6,027 bases of DNA from an uncultured bacterium (lineage in GTDB: Bacteria > Eisenbacteria > RBG-16-71-46 > CAIMUX01), in contig CAMPIC010000199.1 of the NCBI GenBank assembly GCA_946886185.1, positions 1 through 6,027 on the forward strand. The letters run 5' to 3'. The first letter of the stretch is position 1. The number at the start of each line of letters is the position of its first letter. This document shows positions 1 to 5,889 of the stretch, piece by piece. The notes beneath the pieces were generated by a model. That model searched no databases and was not told where the DNA came from. It was given only the letters and a program-made list of their open reading frames with translations. The position numbers were made by a program, and so were the translations under genes.

Positions 1-127
1 CGCTTTTTTCAAGTATAGAGGGATGAAGATGAATCGAGCACGCCCACCGGGCTGGCTTCGGGACAAGCTTGGCGGTCGGTGGAGAGACTCGCGCGACGAG
101 ACAGACAACCGCGCCGAGGAGGCAAAC
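1..127. other. short non-coding left edge
   Basis: This stretch lies downstream of the minus-strand receiver gene. I see no supported gene in it. A run of six T (4-9) at the very edge could be the tail of a plus-strand terminator whose stem lies outside the window, but this cannot be tested here. A small GCCC-ACC-GGGC dyad near 43-53 has no T-run on either side and is not a convincing terminator for the receiver gene. No minus-strand ATG is present, and the minus-strand GTG codons run quickly into a stop at 9-11. Confidence 0.4.
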
Positions 128-505
128 CTACGCGTCGAGGCAGTGTTTGACGTGGGAAAGCAGGACTTCGAAGTCGAACGGCTTTTCCAGCGTGGCGTGC
201 GCGCCGAGGAGTCGGGCGACCTGGAGAGGGACGTCGCCGGATTGCGTCTCGCCGCCACCGGAGATGGCGACGATCTTCGCGGACTTGGGACGCTTGCGGA
301 GAACGGTCAAGAGCTCGAGCCCGTCGACGCCCGGCATGAAAATGTCGACGATCGCGACGTCGACCTGCGAATTCTCGAGGAGCTCGAGCGCAACTCTCCC
401 GTCAGCGGCTTCGATCACGTCGTAGCCGCTCTCCTCGAAGAATTCATGGAGGACGTCACGGAGCTCTCGCTCGTCATCCACGATCAACAGGCGCGGTTTC
501 GGCAC
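128..505 (-). CDS. single-domain response regulator (CheY-like receiver)
   Basis: A 125-residue protein that is a complete receiver domain with no output domain. It should accept a phosphoryl group from a histidine kinase and act through protein contacts rather than by binding DNA. The motifs are in the expected places: acidic pocket D10-D11, phospho-acceptor D54 in the segment VDIFMPGVDG, switch serine S82 in AISGGG, and the conserved lysine K108 followed by cis-proline P109. The start codon is GTG (503-505 on the minus strand), with GGAGG seven bases upstream, and the stop is TAG at 128-130. No kinase gene is in view, so its partner is unknown. It is divergent from the molybdoenzyme operon. 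A regulatory link to that operon is possible but has no direct support, because a lone receiver cannot bind the shared upstream region itself. Confidence 0.92.
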   Translation of the reverse strand: MPKPRLLIVDDERELRDVLHEFFEESGYDVIEAADGRVALELLENSQVDVAIVDIFMPGVDGLELLTVLRKRPKSAKIVAISGGGETQSGDVPLQVARLLGAHATLEKPFDFEVLLSHVKHCLDA

Positions 506-911
506 CCAGAATCCTCCGGACGGTCATCAAATCAGGGCGTCTGTCCGCCCGGCGCGTAAAATGGGCCGCGACTGACCTCGATCCATTATCGGTCTCAAGG
601 TAGGAAACCTGTAGACGGACCTATGGGAGGAACTACCGACAGGATCCCAACCCCGGGGCGCCGCCGCGCAAAATGACCCATCGGCGTCGCCGGAGCCACG
701 CGCCAGGGCCCCACAACAACGAACCCGCGGGAAGAAAATTCCTGATTCTTGTTGCGCTTTGCGGAACCCCCCAGTCTTCGGTTTCTTCTCACCCGGTCTT
801 TGCTTAGGGCTTTCCCGTACGTGCCTACCGCGCGGTCCACCCCCGTGGTAAGCTGCGGTCGTTTGAGGAGCACGCTCGTCGCGAGCCCCTATCGCGAGGC
901 AGGAAGCTGAA
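506..911. other. divergent intergenic region, 406 bp
   Basis: It separates the minus-strand receiver gene from the plus-strand redox operon and should hold both promoters. I cannot identify either with confidence. A minus-strand GATAAT (585-590) resembles a -10 box about 80 bases before the receiver start, but no good -35 is paired with it. For the plus strand, TTGCTT (800-805) has only a poor -10 at 18-base spacing. No sigma-54 GG-N10-GC pattern was found. There is an imperfect dyad, CCTGT/CGG (608-618) against CCG/ACAGG (636-643) with a three-base bulge. TCGCGAG occurs twice (879-885 and 892-898) just before the ribosome-binding site of the first operon gene. Because TCGCGA is its own complement, these copies could form a short hairpin. 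Short open frames here lack ribosome-binding sites and recognisable protein features. Confidence 0.5.
513..517 (-). promoter_or_regulatory. ribosome-binding site for the receiver gene
   Basis: On the minus strand this reads GGAGG, seven bases before the GTG at 503-505. It supports the GTG start, which gives a receiver domain of normal length beginning directly at its first beta strand (residues 5-9, RLLIV). Confidence 0.75.
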
Positions 912-2093
912 ATGAGCAACTCACCCAACGGCGCTGGGCGCTGGACGCGGGAAGTGGTGCGTGCCTCGCTCTGGGGCGCCTTCACGACCCTCACGCTCGG
1001 TGTGCTCATCGTGGTCGGCTCGCGCAATCTCGACCATTTCGACGCGGCGCTGGTGGCGTACACGTTTTCGATCCTTTTCGCCACCTTCGGACTGACGTAT
1101 CGCTATGCGATGTGGTTGTCGCGGCCCCCGACCGCTCTCTACTGGAAGCGAGGGTGGCAGGCGTTCTTGCACAAGGGGCGGATGCTGCACAACGCCCGGT
1201 TCTGGGTCTCCCGCGTCGCCACGGACGTCGTGGCCAATCGCTTTATCCTGCAACGCGGTCGGATCCGCGGAATCACGCATCTGCTCATCATGTGGGGCTG
1301 CATCCTCGCCGTAGTCATCACTTTCCCGCTCGTGTTCGGCTGGCTCCACTTCGAGCCGGTGCCGAGCAATCTCGACCTCTACCGGGCGGTGATTTTCGGA
1401 TTTCCGGCATTTTCCTTTCCCCATGAATCCGCCTTGGCCTTCTTCCTCTTCCACGGATTGGTGTGGGCTTCGTTCCTCGTCATCGCCGGCGTGATGTTGG
1501 CGATGCGCCGGCGCATGCGCGAGGAAGGAGCAGGCGCGTTGCAGCGCTTCTCAGAGGATTTCATGCCGCTCATTCTGCTCTTCGCGGTGAGCGTGACCGG
1601 ACTGATGCTCACGGCCAGCTACACCTGGCTCAAAGGCTACGGATTCACCTTCGTGGCCACGTTTCATGCGGTCACGGTGATCGCAACCTTCATCTGGCTG
1701 CCGTTCGGAAAGTTTTTTCACATTTTTCAACGGCCGGCGCAGCTGGGGGTGGGCTTTTACAAAGACATGGGCCGTATCGAAGAGGCGGCCCATTGCCGCC
1801 GTTGCGGCCACGCCTTCACCTCGCTCCTCCATGCTCGTGATCTGATCCAGGTGGAGCGAGAGCTCGGCTACCGCTACGAGATCGATGATCACCGGACCGA
1901 GCACTATCAATGGATCTGCCCTCCGTGCCGGCGCGCCATCTTTGCGATGGCTCAGGGATTGATCTGGGACCGCCGCCGTGGAGGCGGACTTCTGTCCGCG
2001 CCGAAGGGTCTGCTTCCGATGCCCGTGTACATCAACGGTGGTATCGGGGAAGGGCCTCTCGGCGTCGAGGACTCGGAGAACTTTCACCCATGA
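912..2093 (+). CDS. NarI/DsrM-like membrane subunit with cytoplasmic CxxC tail
   Basis: A 393-residue membrane protein, probably the quinone-reactive b-type subunit of the molybdoenzyme complex. Six hydrophobic helices are visible at about residues 19-37, 45-69, 120-143, 173-197, 216-236 and 245-268. The strongly basic loops at 66-119 and 198-215 put both ends in the cytoplasm. Helix 3 opens with [11 protein letters not shown], the RG-x-x-H style seen in NarI/DsrM/HdrE-type proteins. H252 and H270 lie 18 residues apart on the last helix, the same spacing as the two haem ligands His187/His205 of E. coli NarI. H123 and H181 are candidate partner ligands. The cytoplasmic tail (269-393) carries two CxxC pairs, C295/C298 and C336/C339, suggesting a zinc or iron site. 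Neither pair is CxxCH, so covalent haem c is unlikely. AGGAAG (901-906) precedes the ATG by five bases. The stop overlaps the next gene in ATGA. Haem binding is inferred. Confidence 0.82.
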   Translation: MSNSPNGAGRWTREVVRASLWGAFTTLTLGVLIVVGSRNLDHFDAALVAYTFSILFATFGLTYRYAMWLSRPPTALYWKRGWQAFLHKGRMLHNARFWVSRVATDVVANRFILQRGRIRGITHLLIMWGCILAVVITFPLVFGWLHFEPVPSNLDLYRAVIFGFPAFSFPHESALAFFLFHGLVWASFLVIAGVMLAMRRRMREEGAGALQRFSEDFMPLILLFAVSVTGLMLTASYTWLKGYGFTFVATFHAVTVIATFIWLPFGKFFHIFQRPAQLGVGFYKDMGRIEEAAHCRRCGHAFTSLLHARDLIQVERELGYRYEIDDHRTEHYQWICPPCRRAIFAMAQGLIWDRRRGGGLLSAPKGLLPMPVYINGGIGEGPLGVEDSENFHP

Positions 2094-4396
2094 GTCGTAC
2101 CATCGACGCGCTCGACGGAGCGCGAACCGCCCTGCCTCCTCCGCTCGAGCTCGAGACCATCCGCGAGTTCGGACCGACGCGCGCCTATGCCACTGATCTG
2201 CGTGTCGATTCGGGAGTGGAGCCGGACAAGTACGTCAAGACGCACTGCTGCTTCTGCGGGCAGCAATGCGGCCTTCAGCTCAAGGTCAAAGACGACACCA
2301 TCGTGGGCGTGGAGCCGTGGTATGAGTTCCCGTTCAATCGCGGGATGCTCTGCCCCAAAGGAGTCAAACGCTACCTCCAGCAGGACCATCCCGACCGGCT
2401 CCTCCACGCCTATGAAAAGGACGGAAGCTCTCCCTCCGGATTCCGCCGGATGCAGTACGAGGAGGCGATCGCGCGGGTGGCGCGCGAGATCGAGCGCATC
2501 CAGAAGGAGCACGGTCCCGATGCCTTCGCGCTTCTGAGCGGAGCCAGCCTCACCACCGAAAAGACGTACCTGATGGGCAAGTTCGCCCACATGTGCCTGC
2601 GCACCTCGAACATCGATTACAACGGCCGGCTCTGCATGGTGAGCGCCGGAGCGGGCAACAAGAAGGCGTTCGGGATCGATCGAGCCGCCAATCCCTGGAG
2701 CGACATCGTGGGGACCGAGGTGGTGTTCGTGACCGGCGCCAACGTAGCCGAGTGCGCTCCCATCACCACCAACTACATCTGGCAGGCGCGGGAGCATGGC
2801 GCGAAAGTGATCGTGGTCGATCCTCGCCTCACTCCGCTCGCGCGCACCTGCGATCTGTTTCTTCCGATCAAGCCGGGGCGGGATACCGCGCTTTTCAACG
2901 GGATCCTGCACCTCATGATCGAAAACGACTGGCTCGACCACGACTTCATCGACCAGCACACCATTGGCTTCGAGGCTGTCGCCCAGGAAGTCCGCGCGTG
3001 GACCCCGGCTCGCACCGCCGAAGTCACGGGAATCGCGGAAACGACGATTCGCCAGGCCGCGGAGTGGTGGGGCACGGCCAAGACCAGCTTCCTCATGCAT
3101 GCGCGCGGGATCGAGCACCACTCCCATGGAGTGCAGAACGTACTGGGGGCGATCAACATCGTGCTCGCTTCGGGGCGGATCGGACGCCCGCACTGCGGGT
3201 ACGGCACGATCACCGGCCAGGCGAATGGTCAGGGAGGGCGCGAACATGGGCAGAAGTGCGATCAGCTTCCCGGCGGACGCGACCTCGGCAATCCGGAGCA
3301 CCGCGCGTTCATCGCCCAGGTCTGGGGAATGCAGCCGGAGGAGCTTCCCCAACCGGGAGTCGACGCGTACGAGATCATGCGCAAGGCGGAGTCGGGTGAG
3401 ATCAAGGGTTTGCTTTCGATCTGCTTCAATCCGGTGGTTTCGCTTCCCGACAACAACTTCGTGCGGCATGCGCTCTCGAAGCTGGAATTCTTCGCCACCA
3501 TCGACTTCTTCATGAGCGAGACGGCCCGATACGCCCACGTGGTGCTGCCCGGCTCGCTCCAGGAAGAGGACGAAGGCACGGTCACGCAACTGGAGGGGCG
3601 CGTCATCCGCATCAACAAGGCAGTCGACTCTCCTGGAGATGCGCGCGCTGACTGGCGGATCATCCAGGATATCGCGCGCGCCTTGGGGCGCGAACGCGGT
3701 CTCACCTTCGAGGGCCCTCGCCAGATTTTCGAGGAGCTGCGTGCCGCCTCGAAGGGAGGCGTGATCGACTACTCCGGGATCACCTACGAACGAGTGGAGG
3801 ACAACTTCGGCGTCTTCTGGCCCTGTCCGAGCGAGGTGCCCGCCGGCGTCCCTGAACCCGGACCGCAAGGCACGGTGCGGCTGTTCGAGCCCGGATCCTG
3901 GAATGTGGTCGCGCAAGGAAAGGGACCGTTCTACTTCCCCGACGGAAAGGCGCGTTTCCATGCGACCCCCCACGTTGGCCCCGCGGAGGATGTCGATCGC
4001 GAGTACCCGATCATCCTCACCACCGGGCGAGTCGTCAGTCAGTTCCTTTCGGGGAATCAGACGCGCAGGATCGGACCTTTGGTCGATCACTATCCCGAGC
4101 CGAAGCTCGAGATCCATCCGCGTCTCGCCGCTCGCCTGGGAATCGCGGACGGCGAGTGGACCACGGTGGAGAGCCGCCGCGGGACGTGCACGCTGCGCGC
4201 GTGGGTCGTGAACACCATCCGTCCGGACACGGTGTTCATCCCCTACCACTGGGGCGGGCGCAAAAGCGCCAATCAGCTCACCATCGCCGCGCAGGATCCG
4301 ATTTCGAAGATCCCGGAGTACAAGGTGTGCGCGGTGCGAGTGCGCAAGGCCGCCGCGCCGCCCGAGTACGCCGACAAGCTGGAGCCGCAGCAGTGA
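2090..4396 (+). CDS. Nap/Nas-type molybdopterin oxidoreductase, probable nitrate reductase catalytic subunit
   Basis: A 768-residue bis-MGD enzyme of the DMSO reductase superfamily. The N-terminal [4Fe-4S] motif is C53-x2-C56-x3-C60-x27-C88, followed by P89 and the conserved K90 that lies between the cluster and the pterin. C182, in the segment [16 protein letters not shown], is the predicted molybdenum ligand. It is followed by Met, as in NapA Cys140-Met141, whereas formate dehydrogenases have Sec/Cys followed by His. This favours nitrate as substrate. [15 protein letters not shown] and the dinucleotide-binding domain (about 638-756, from YPIILTTGR onward) complete the fold. The first 52 residues contain no twin-arginine signal, so it should be cytoplasmic. 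It lacks the C-terminal [2Fe-2S] extension of some NasA proteins. The ATG at 2090 overlaps the preceding stop (ATGA), with GGAG eleven bases upstream. An open frame continues upstream to 1910 but overlaps the membrane gene. Substrate is not proven: another oxyanion remains possible. Confidence 0.9.
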   Translation: MSRTIDALDGARTALPPPLELETIREFGPTRAYATDLRVDSGVEPDKYVKTHCCFCGQQCGLQLKVKDDTIVGVEPWYEFPFNRGMLCPKGVKRYLQQDHPDRLLHAYEKDGSSPSGFRRMQYEEAIARVAREIERIQKEHGPDAFALLSGASLTTEKTYLMGKFAHMCLRTSNIDYNGRLCMVSAGAGNKKAFGIDRAANPWSDIVGTEVVFVTGANVAECAPITTNYIWQAREHGAKVIVVDPRLTPLARTCDLFLPIKPGRDTALFNGILHLMIENDWLDHDFIDQHTIGFEAVAQEVRAWTPARTAEVTGIAETTIRQAAEWWGTAKTSFLMHARGIEHHSHGVQNVLGAINIVLASGRIGRPHCGYGTITGQANGQGGREHGQKCDQLPGGRDLGNPEHRAFIAQVWGMQPEELPQPGVDAYEIMRKAESGEIKGLLSICFNPVVSLPDNNFVRHALSKLEFFATIDFFMSETARYAHVVLPGSLQEEDEGTVTQLEGRVIRINKAVDSPGDARADWRIIQDIARALGRERGLTFEGPRQIFEELRAASKGGVIDYSGITYERVEDNFGVFWPCPSEVPAGVPEPGPQGTVRLFEPGSWNVVAQGKGPFYFPDGKARFHATPHVGPAEDVDREYPIILTTGRVVSQFLSGNQTRRIGPLVDHYPEPKLEIHPRLAARLGIADGEWTTVESRRGTCTLRAWVVNTIRPDTVFIPYHWGGRKSANQLTIAAQDPISKIPEYKVCAVRVRKAAAPPEYADKLEPQQ

Positions 4397-4518
4397 TCGG
4401 TACTCGAACCCATTCATGGTCGTGCGTCGGCACGTCTGCAGCCGTGATCCCTGCTCGGCCTCGATCGTTGTCGCGCGGTAGTCGCGCGCGAGTTTTCCAG
4501 CCGGGGAGAATTGACTGA
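4393..4518 (+). CDS. possible 41-residue bridging ORF (doubtful)
   Basis: A GTG at 4393 overlaps the stop of the catalytic gene as GTGA. It is preceded eight bases upstream by GGAG (4381-4384). The frame stays open across the whole gap and ends in TGA at 4516-4518, which shares a base with the ATG of the ferredoxin gene (TGATG). The predicted product is rich in Ser, Arg, Pro and Ala, with no helix pattern, metal motif or membrane segment, and it resembles no family I know. It may serve only to carry ribosomes to the next gene, or it may be chance in high-G+C DNA. Confidence 0.2.
   Translation: MIGTRTHSWSCVGTSAAVIPARPRSLSRGSRARVFQPGRID
4471..4491 (+). promoter_or_regulatory. GC-rich hairpin in the catalytic/ferredoxin gap
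   Basis: TCGCGCG (4471-4477) and CGCGCGA (4485-4491) are perfect complements around a seven-base loop. G and then TTTT (4493-4496) follow directly. This could be a weak intrinsic terminator, an attenuator that sets the ratio of catalytic to downstream subunits, or an mRNA-processing or stability element. The T-run is short, so full termination is unlikely. It ends 11 bases before the ferredoxin ribosome-binding site. An overlapping direct repeat of GTCGCGCG (4470-4477 and 4481-4488) offers an alternative explanation for the pattern. Confidence 0.4.
4503..4508 (+). promoter_or_regulatory. ribosome-binding site for the ferredoxin subunit
   Basis: GGGGAG ends nine bases before the ATG at 4518. 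It decides the start of the ferredoxin subunit over the alternative TTG at 4511, which opens a different, non-family frame. A strong site of its own means the gene does not depend only on coupling to the upstream cistron. Confidence 0.7.
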
Positions 4519-5177
4519 TGCCCGTTCCCGAGACTCTCGAGTTCTTCATCGACGCCGGTCGCTGCATTGGCTGCCAGTCCTGCATCCAGGCCTGCACCGA
4601 ATGCGACACCCACAAGGGGCAGTCGATGATCCAGGTCGACTTTCTCGACCGGTTCAACTCGACGCAGACCGTCCCGGTGGTCTGCATGCACTGCGACTCC
4701 CCAACCTGCGCGGAAGTCTGCCCGGCGGATGCGATCAAGAAGACCGAGGACGGCGTGGTCCAGACCGCGCGCAAGCCGCGCTGCATCGCATGCAACAATT
4801 GCGTTCTCGCCTGCCCCTTCGGGATCCCCAAGATGAACACCAAGATGAACCTGATGATGAAGTGCGACATGTGCTACGACCGCACTTCGGTCGGGCTCAA
4901 GCCGATGTGCGCTTCCGTCTGCCCGAGCCAGGCGCTGGCGTTCGGGACGCGGGAGGAAATGGCGCGGCTCCGCCCGGCGGCTCGGCCCGTCAATACCTTC
5001 CAGTTCGGTGGGCAAATCATCCGCACCAAGGTCAACGTAATGGTGCCGCGGGAGGCGCCGGCCGCTCCGATCGACGTGACGGCCGCCATGTACGCGCCCA
5101 CCATCGGGCATGACATCCTCGACGACCTATTCCTCGAGGAACCGGAGCAAACGGCTAACCGACACGGTGTGGAGTGA
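4518..5177 (+). CDS. four-cluster [4Fe-4S] electron-transfer subunit (NarH/DmsB/HycB-like)
   Basis: A 219-residue soluble iron-sulfur protein that should pass electrons between the membrane subunit and the molybdenum subunit. Sixteen cysteines form four groups: C16/C19/C22/C26, C56/C59/C64/C68, C89/C92/C95/C99 and C116/C119/C131/C135. By the cross-pairing usual in this family they should hold four [4Fe-4S] clusters. All sixteen positions are Cys, so there is no sign of the [3Fe-4S] or Trp substitution seen in NarH. C29 is an extra cysteine. There is no signal peptide and no C-terminal membrane anchor, unlike FdnH-type subunits, which fits a cytoplasmic partner of the unexported catalytic subunit. 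Residues 145-219 form a cysteine-free tail with an acidic end ([10 protein letters not shown]). The stop codon lies inside the first copy of the 20-bp tandem repeat. Confidence 0.9.
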   Translation: MPVPETLEFFIDAGRCIGCQSCIQACTECDTHKGQSMIQVDFLDRFNSTQTVPVVCMHCDSPTCAEVCPADAIKKTEDGVVQTARKPRCIACNNCVLACPFGIPKMNTKMNLMMKCDMCYDRTSVGLKPMCASVCPSQALAFGTREEMARLRPAARPVNTFQFGGQIIRTKVNVMVPREAPAAPIDVTAAMYAPTIGHDILDDLFLEEPEQTANRHGVE

Positions 5178-5183
5178 TCCATC

Positions 5184-5252
5184 GTGAACGGGATTGATCA
5201 ATCGCGAGCGAACGAATCGCGTCGGGAGTCGAATCGGGACTTGGAGCGATGA
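5184..5252 (+). CDS. possible 22-residue mini-ORF inside the repeat (doubtful)
   Basis: A GTG six bases after the ferredoxin stop has GGAG (5171-5174) nine bases upstream, copying the initiation signal of the Rieske gene. The frame runs 22 codons to TGA at 5250-5252, which overlaps an ATG at 5249 as ATGA. The product is hydrophilic and rich in Arg, Ser and Glu, with no recognisable feature. It is probably a by-product of repeat expansion, though it could be translated. Confidence 0.15.
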   Translation: MNGIDQSRANESRRESNRDLER

Positions 5253-5299
5253 ATCGCGATCTGGAGCGACGAATTGCGAGCGGGAGTGATGAATCGTGA
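5249..5299 (+). CDS. possible 16-residue mini-ORF coupling to the Rieske gene (doubtful)
   Basis: The ATG at 5249 overlaps the stop of the previous mini-ORF. The frame ends in TGA at 5297-5299, overlapping the Rieske GTG as GTGA. It has no well-spaced ribosome-binding site, since GGAG at 5243 is only two bases away, so translation would need reinitiation. The peptide has no recognisable feature. Confidence 0.12.
   Translation: MNRDLERRIASGSDES
5283..5286 (+). promoter_or_regulatory. ribosome-binding site for the Rieske gene, inside the last repeat
   Basis: GGAG ends nine bases before the GTG at 5296. The nearby ATG at 5289 ends after four codons, so GTG is the first usable start in the Rieske frame. 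A competing in-frame GTG lies at 5398, with GAGG (5384-5387) ten bases upstream. Confidence 0.55.
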
Positions 5300-5889
5300 G
5301 TGAGAACAGCCATCGGAAACCAGTCTCGGTCGTCGAGCCGGCAGCGGAAGGGCCGATCGAGGCGCAGACCGTTCCGCCGGATCGAGGCGCGTTCACGGTG
5401 CAGCCGCGCTGGCGGCGCGACTTCCCCGTCGATTGGGGTGAGGACGAATACGTTTCCCGCCGAGATCTGGTCAAGTTCATCGTGCTGACGAGCGGCGCCT
5501 TCGCCGTCGGACAGGCGTGGATCTTGTGGAAGAGCGTGACCGGCCGGCACACGGGCTCCTGGCCGGATCTCGCGAACGCCTCGATCGACGAGCTAGCGGT
5601 CGGAGGCGCGAACACGTTCGAGAATCCGGAGGGGAGCTCCCATCGCCTGCTCGTCATAACCGTTGAATCGAGCTTCGTCGCCTACGACCAGCAATGCACG
5701 CATCTGCAGTGTCCGGTGGTGCCCGCGGTGAGCGAGGGCAAGCTCCACTGTCCCTGCCATAACGGATGGTTCGATTTGCAGACCGGACAACCTCTCGCCG
5801 GACCGCCGCGCCGGCGGCTTCCACGAGTCCGTGTCGAGGTGCGTCAGGGCACGGTCTTCGCGACCGGGATCGAGGAGTCGGCGACATGA
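5296..5889 (+). CDS. membrane-anchored Rieske [2Fe-2S] protein
   Basis: A 197-residue protein that should carry single electrons on the outer face of the membrane. The Rieske motifs are complete: C134-T-H136-x2-C139 and C152-P-C154-H155. Cluster ligands should be C134, H136, C152 and H155, with a C139-C154 disulfide. The usual closing GPPRRRLPRV segment begins at G169. A twin-arginine motif, SRRDLVKF (54-61), leads into a single hydrophobic helix (about 62-78), typical of an uncleaved Tat anchor as in bc-type Rieske proteins. Residues 1-53 form a long, polar, probably disordered cytoplasmic lead. The start is GTG inside the tandem repeat. An internal GTG at 5398 (V35) would give a 163-residue protein with the arginine pair at 21-22, a more usual distance. 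The stop overlaps the next gene as ATGA. It probably exchanges electrons with the NarI-like subunit or a quinol site, but this is inferred from context. Confidence 0.9.
   Translation: MSENSHRKPVSVVEPAAEGPIEAQTVPPDRGAFTVQPRWRRDFPVDWGEDEYVSRRDLVKFIVLTSGAFAVGQAWILWKSVTGRHTGSWPDLANASIDELAVGGANTFENPEGSSHRLLVITVESSFVAYDQQCTHLQCPVVPAVSEGKLHCPCHNGWFDLQTGQPLAGPPRRRLPRVRVEVRQGTVFATGIEESAT

Larger units (their letters stand above)
5171..5302 (+). repeat. degenerate 20-bp tandem repeat across the ferredoxin/Rieske junction
   Basis: Seven head-to-tail units start at 5171, 5191, 5211, 5225, 5243, 5263 and 5283. Five are exactly 20 bp; the third (14 bp) and fourth (18 bp) are shortened. The consensus is about GGAGYGATGAATCGYGAGCG. 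Most units carry a small dyad of the form GAT-NN-ATC; in unit five it extends to GCGAT-GA-ATCGC. Unit one contains the ferredoxin stop (5175-5177) and unit seven contains the ribosome-binding site and GTG start of the Rieske gene. Units one and seven match at 15 of 17 bases over GGAGTGAT-NN-ATCGTGA. Possible readings are slippage or duplication of a translation-initiation region, or a cluster of binding sites for a protein that recognises dyads. Confidence 0.75.

Noticed and set aside
23..559. 178-codon plus-strand frame with GAGGG before its ATG
   Set aside because: It is antisense to the complete receiver gene, and its Arg/Glu/Asp-rich product has no family features.
673..807. 44-codon plus-strand ATG frame in the divergent region
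   Set aside because: No ribosome-binding site precedes it, and the basic, proline-rich product shows no structure.
527..1084. 185-codon minus-strand frame across the divergent region into the membrane gene
   Set aside because: It has no plausible start signal, low-complexity Arg/Pro/Gly composition, and overlaps a clear membrane-protein gene.
1794..1930. CxxC pairs of the membrane protein as c-type haem sites
   Set aside because: Neither pair is followed by His (CRRCG and CPPCR), and the tail is predicted to be cytoplasmic, where haem c attachment does not normally occur.
2084..4870. 928-codon open frame on the minus strand opposite the catalytic and ferredoxin genes
   Set aside because: Its translation has no recognisable domain, and it lies wholly opposite two clear family members. 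Over the catalytic gene its codons align base-for-base with the sense codons, a known artefact in high-G+C genes.
4278..5111. 277-codon minus-strand frame over the ferredoxin gene
   Set aside because: It is opposite sixteen correctly spaced cluster cysteines. The antisense product shows only Arg/Asp/His-rich noise.
5171..5302. CRISPR array
   Set aside because: The units are directly abutting, degenerate and have no spacers.
2090..5889. Arsenite oxidase (AioAB), the well-known molybdoenzyme with a Rieske partner
   Set aside because: AioA lacks a Cys molybdenum ligand and carries a [3Fe-4S] motif. Here C182 and a four-Cys [4Fe-4S] motif are present, and a separate four-cluster ferredoxin is encoded.
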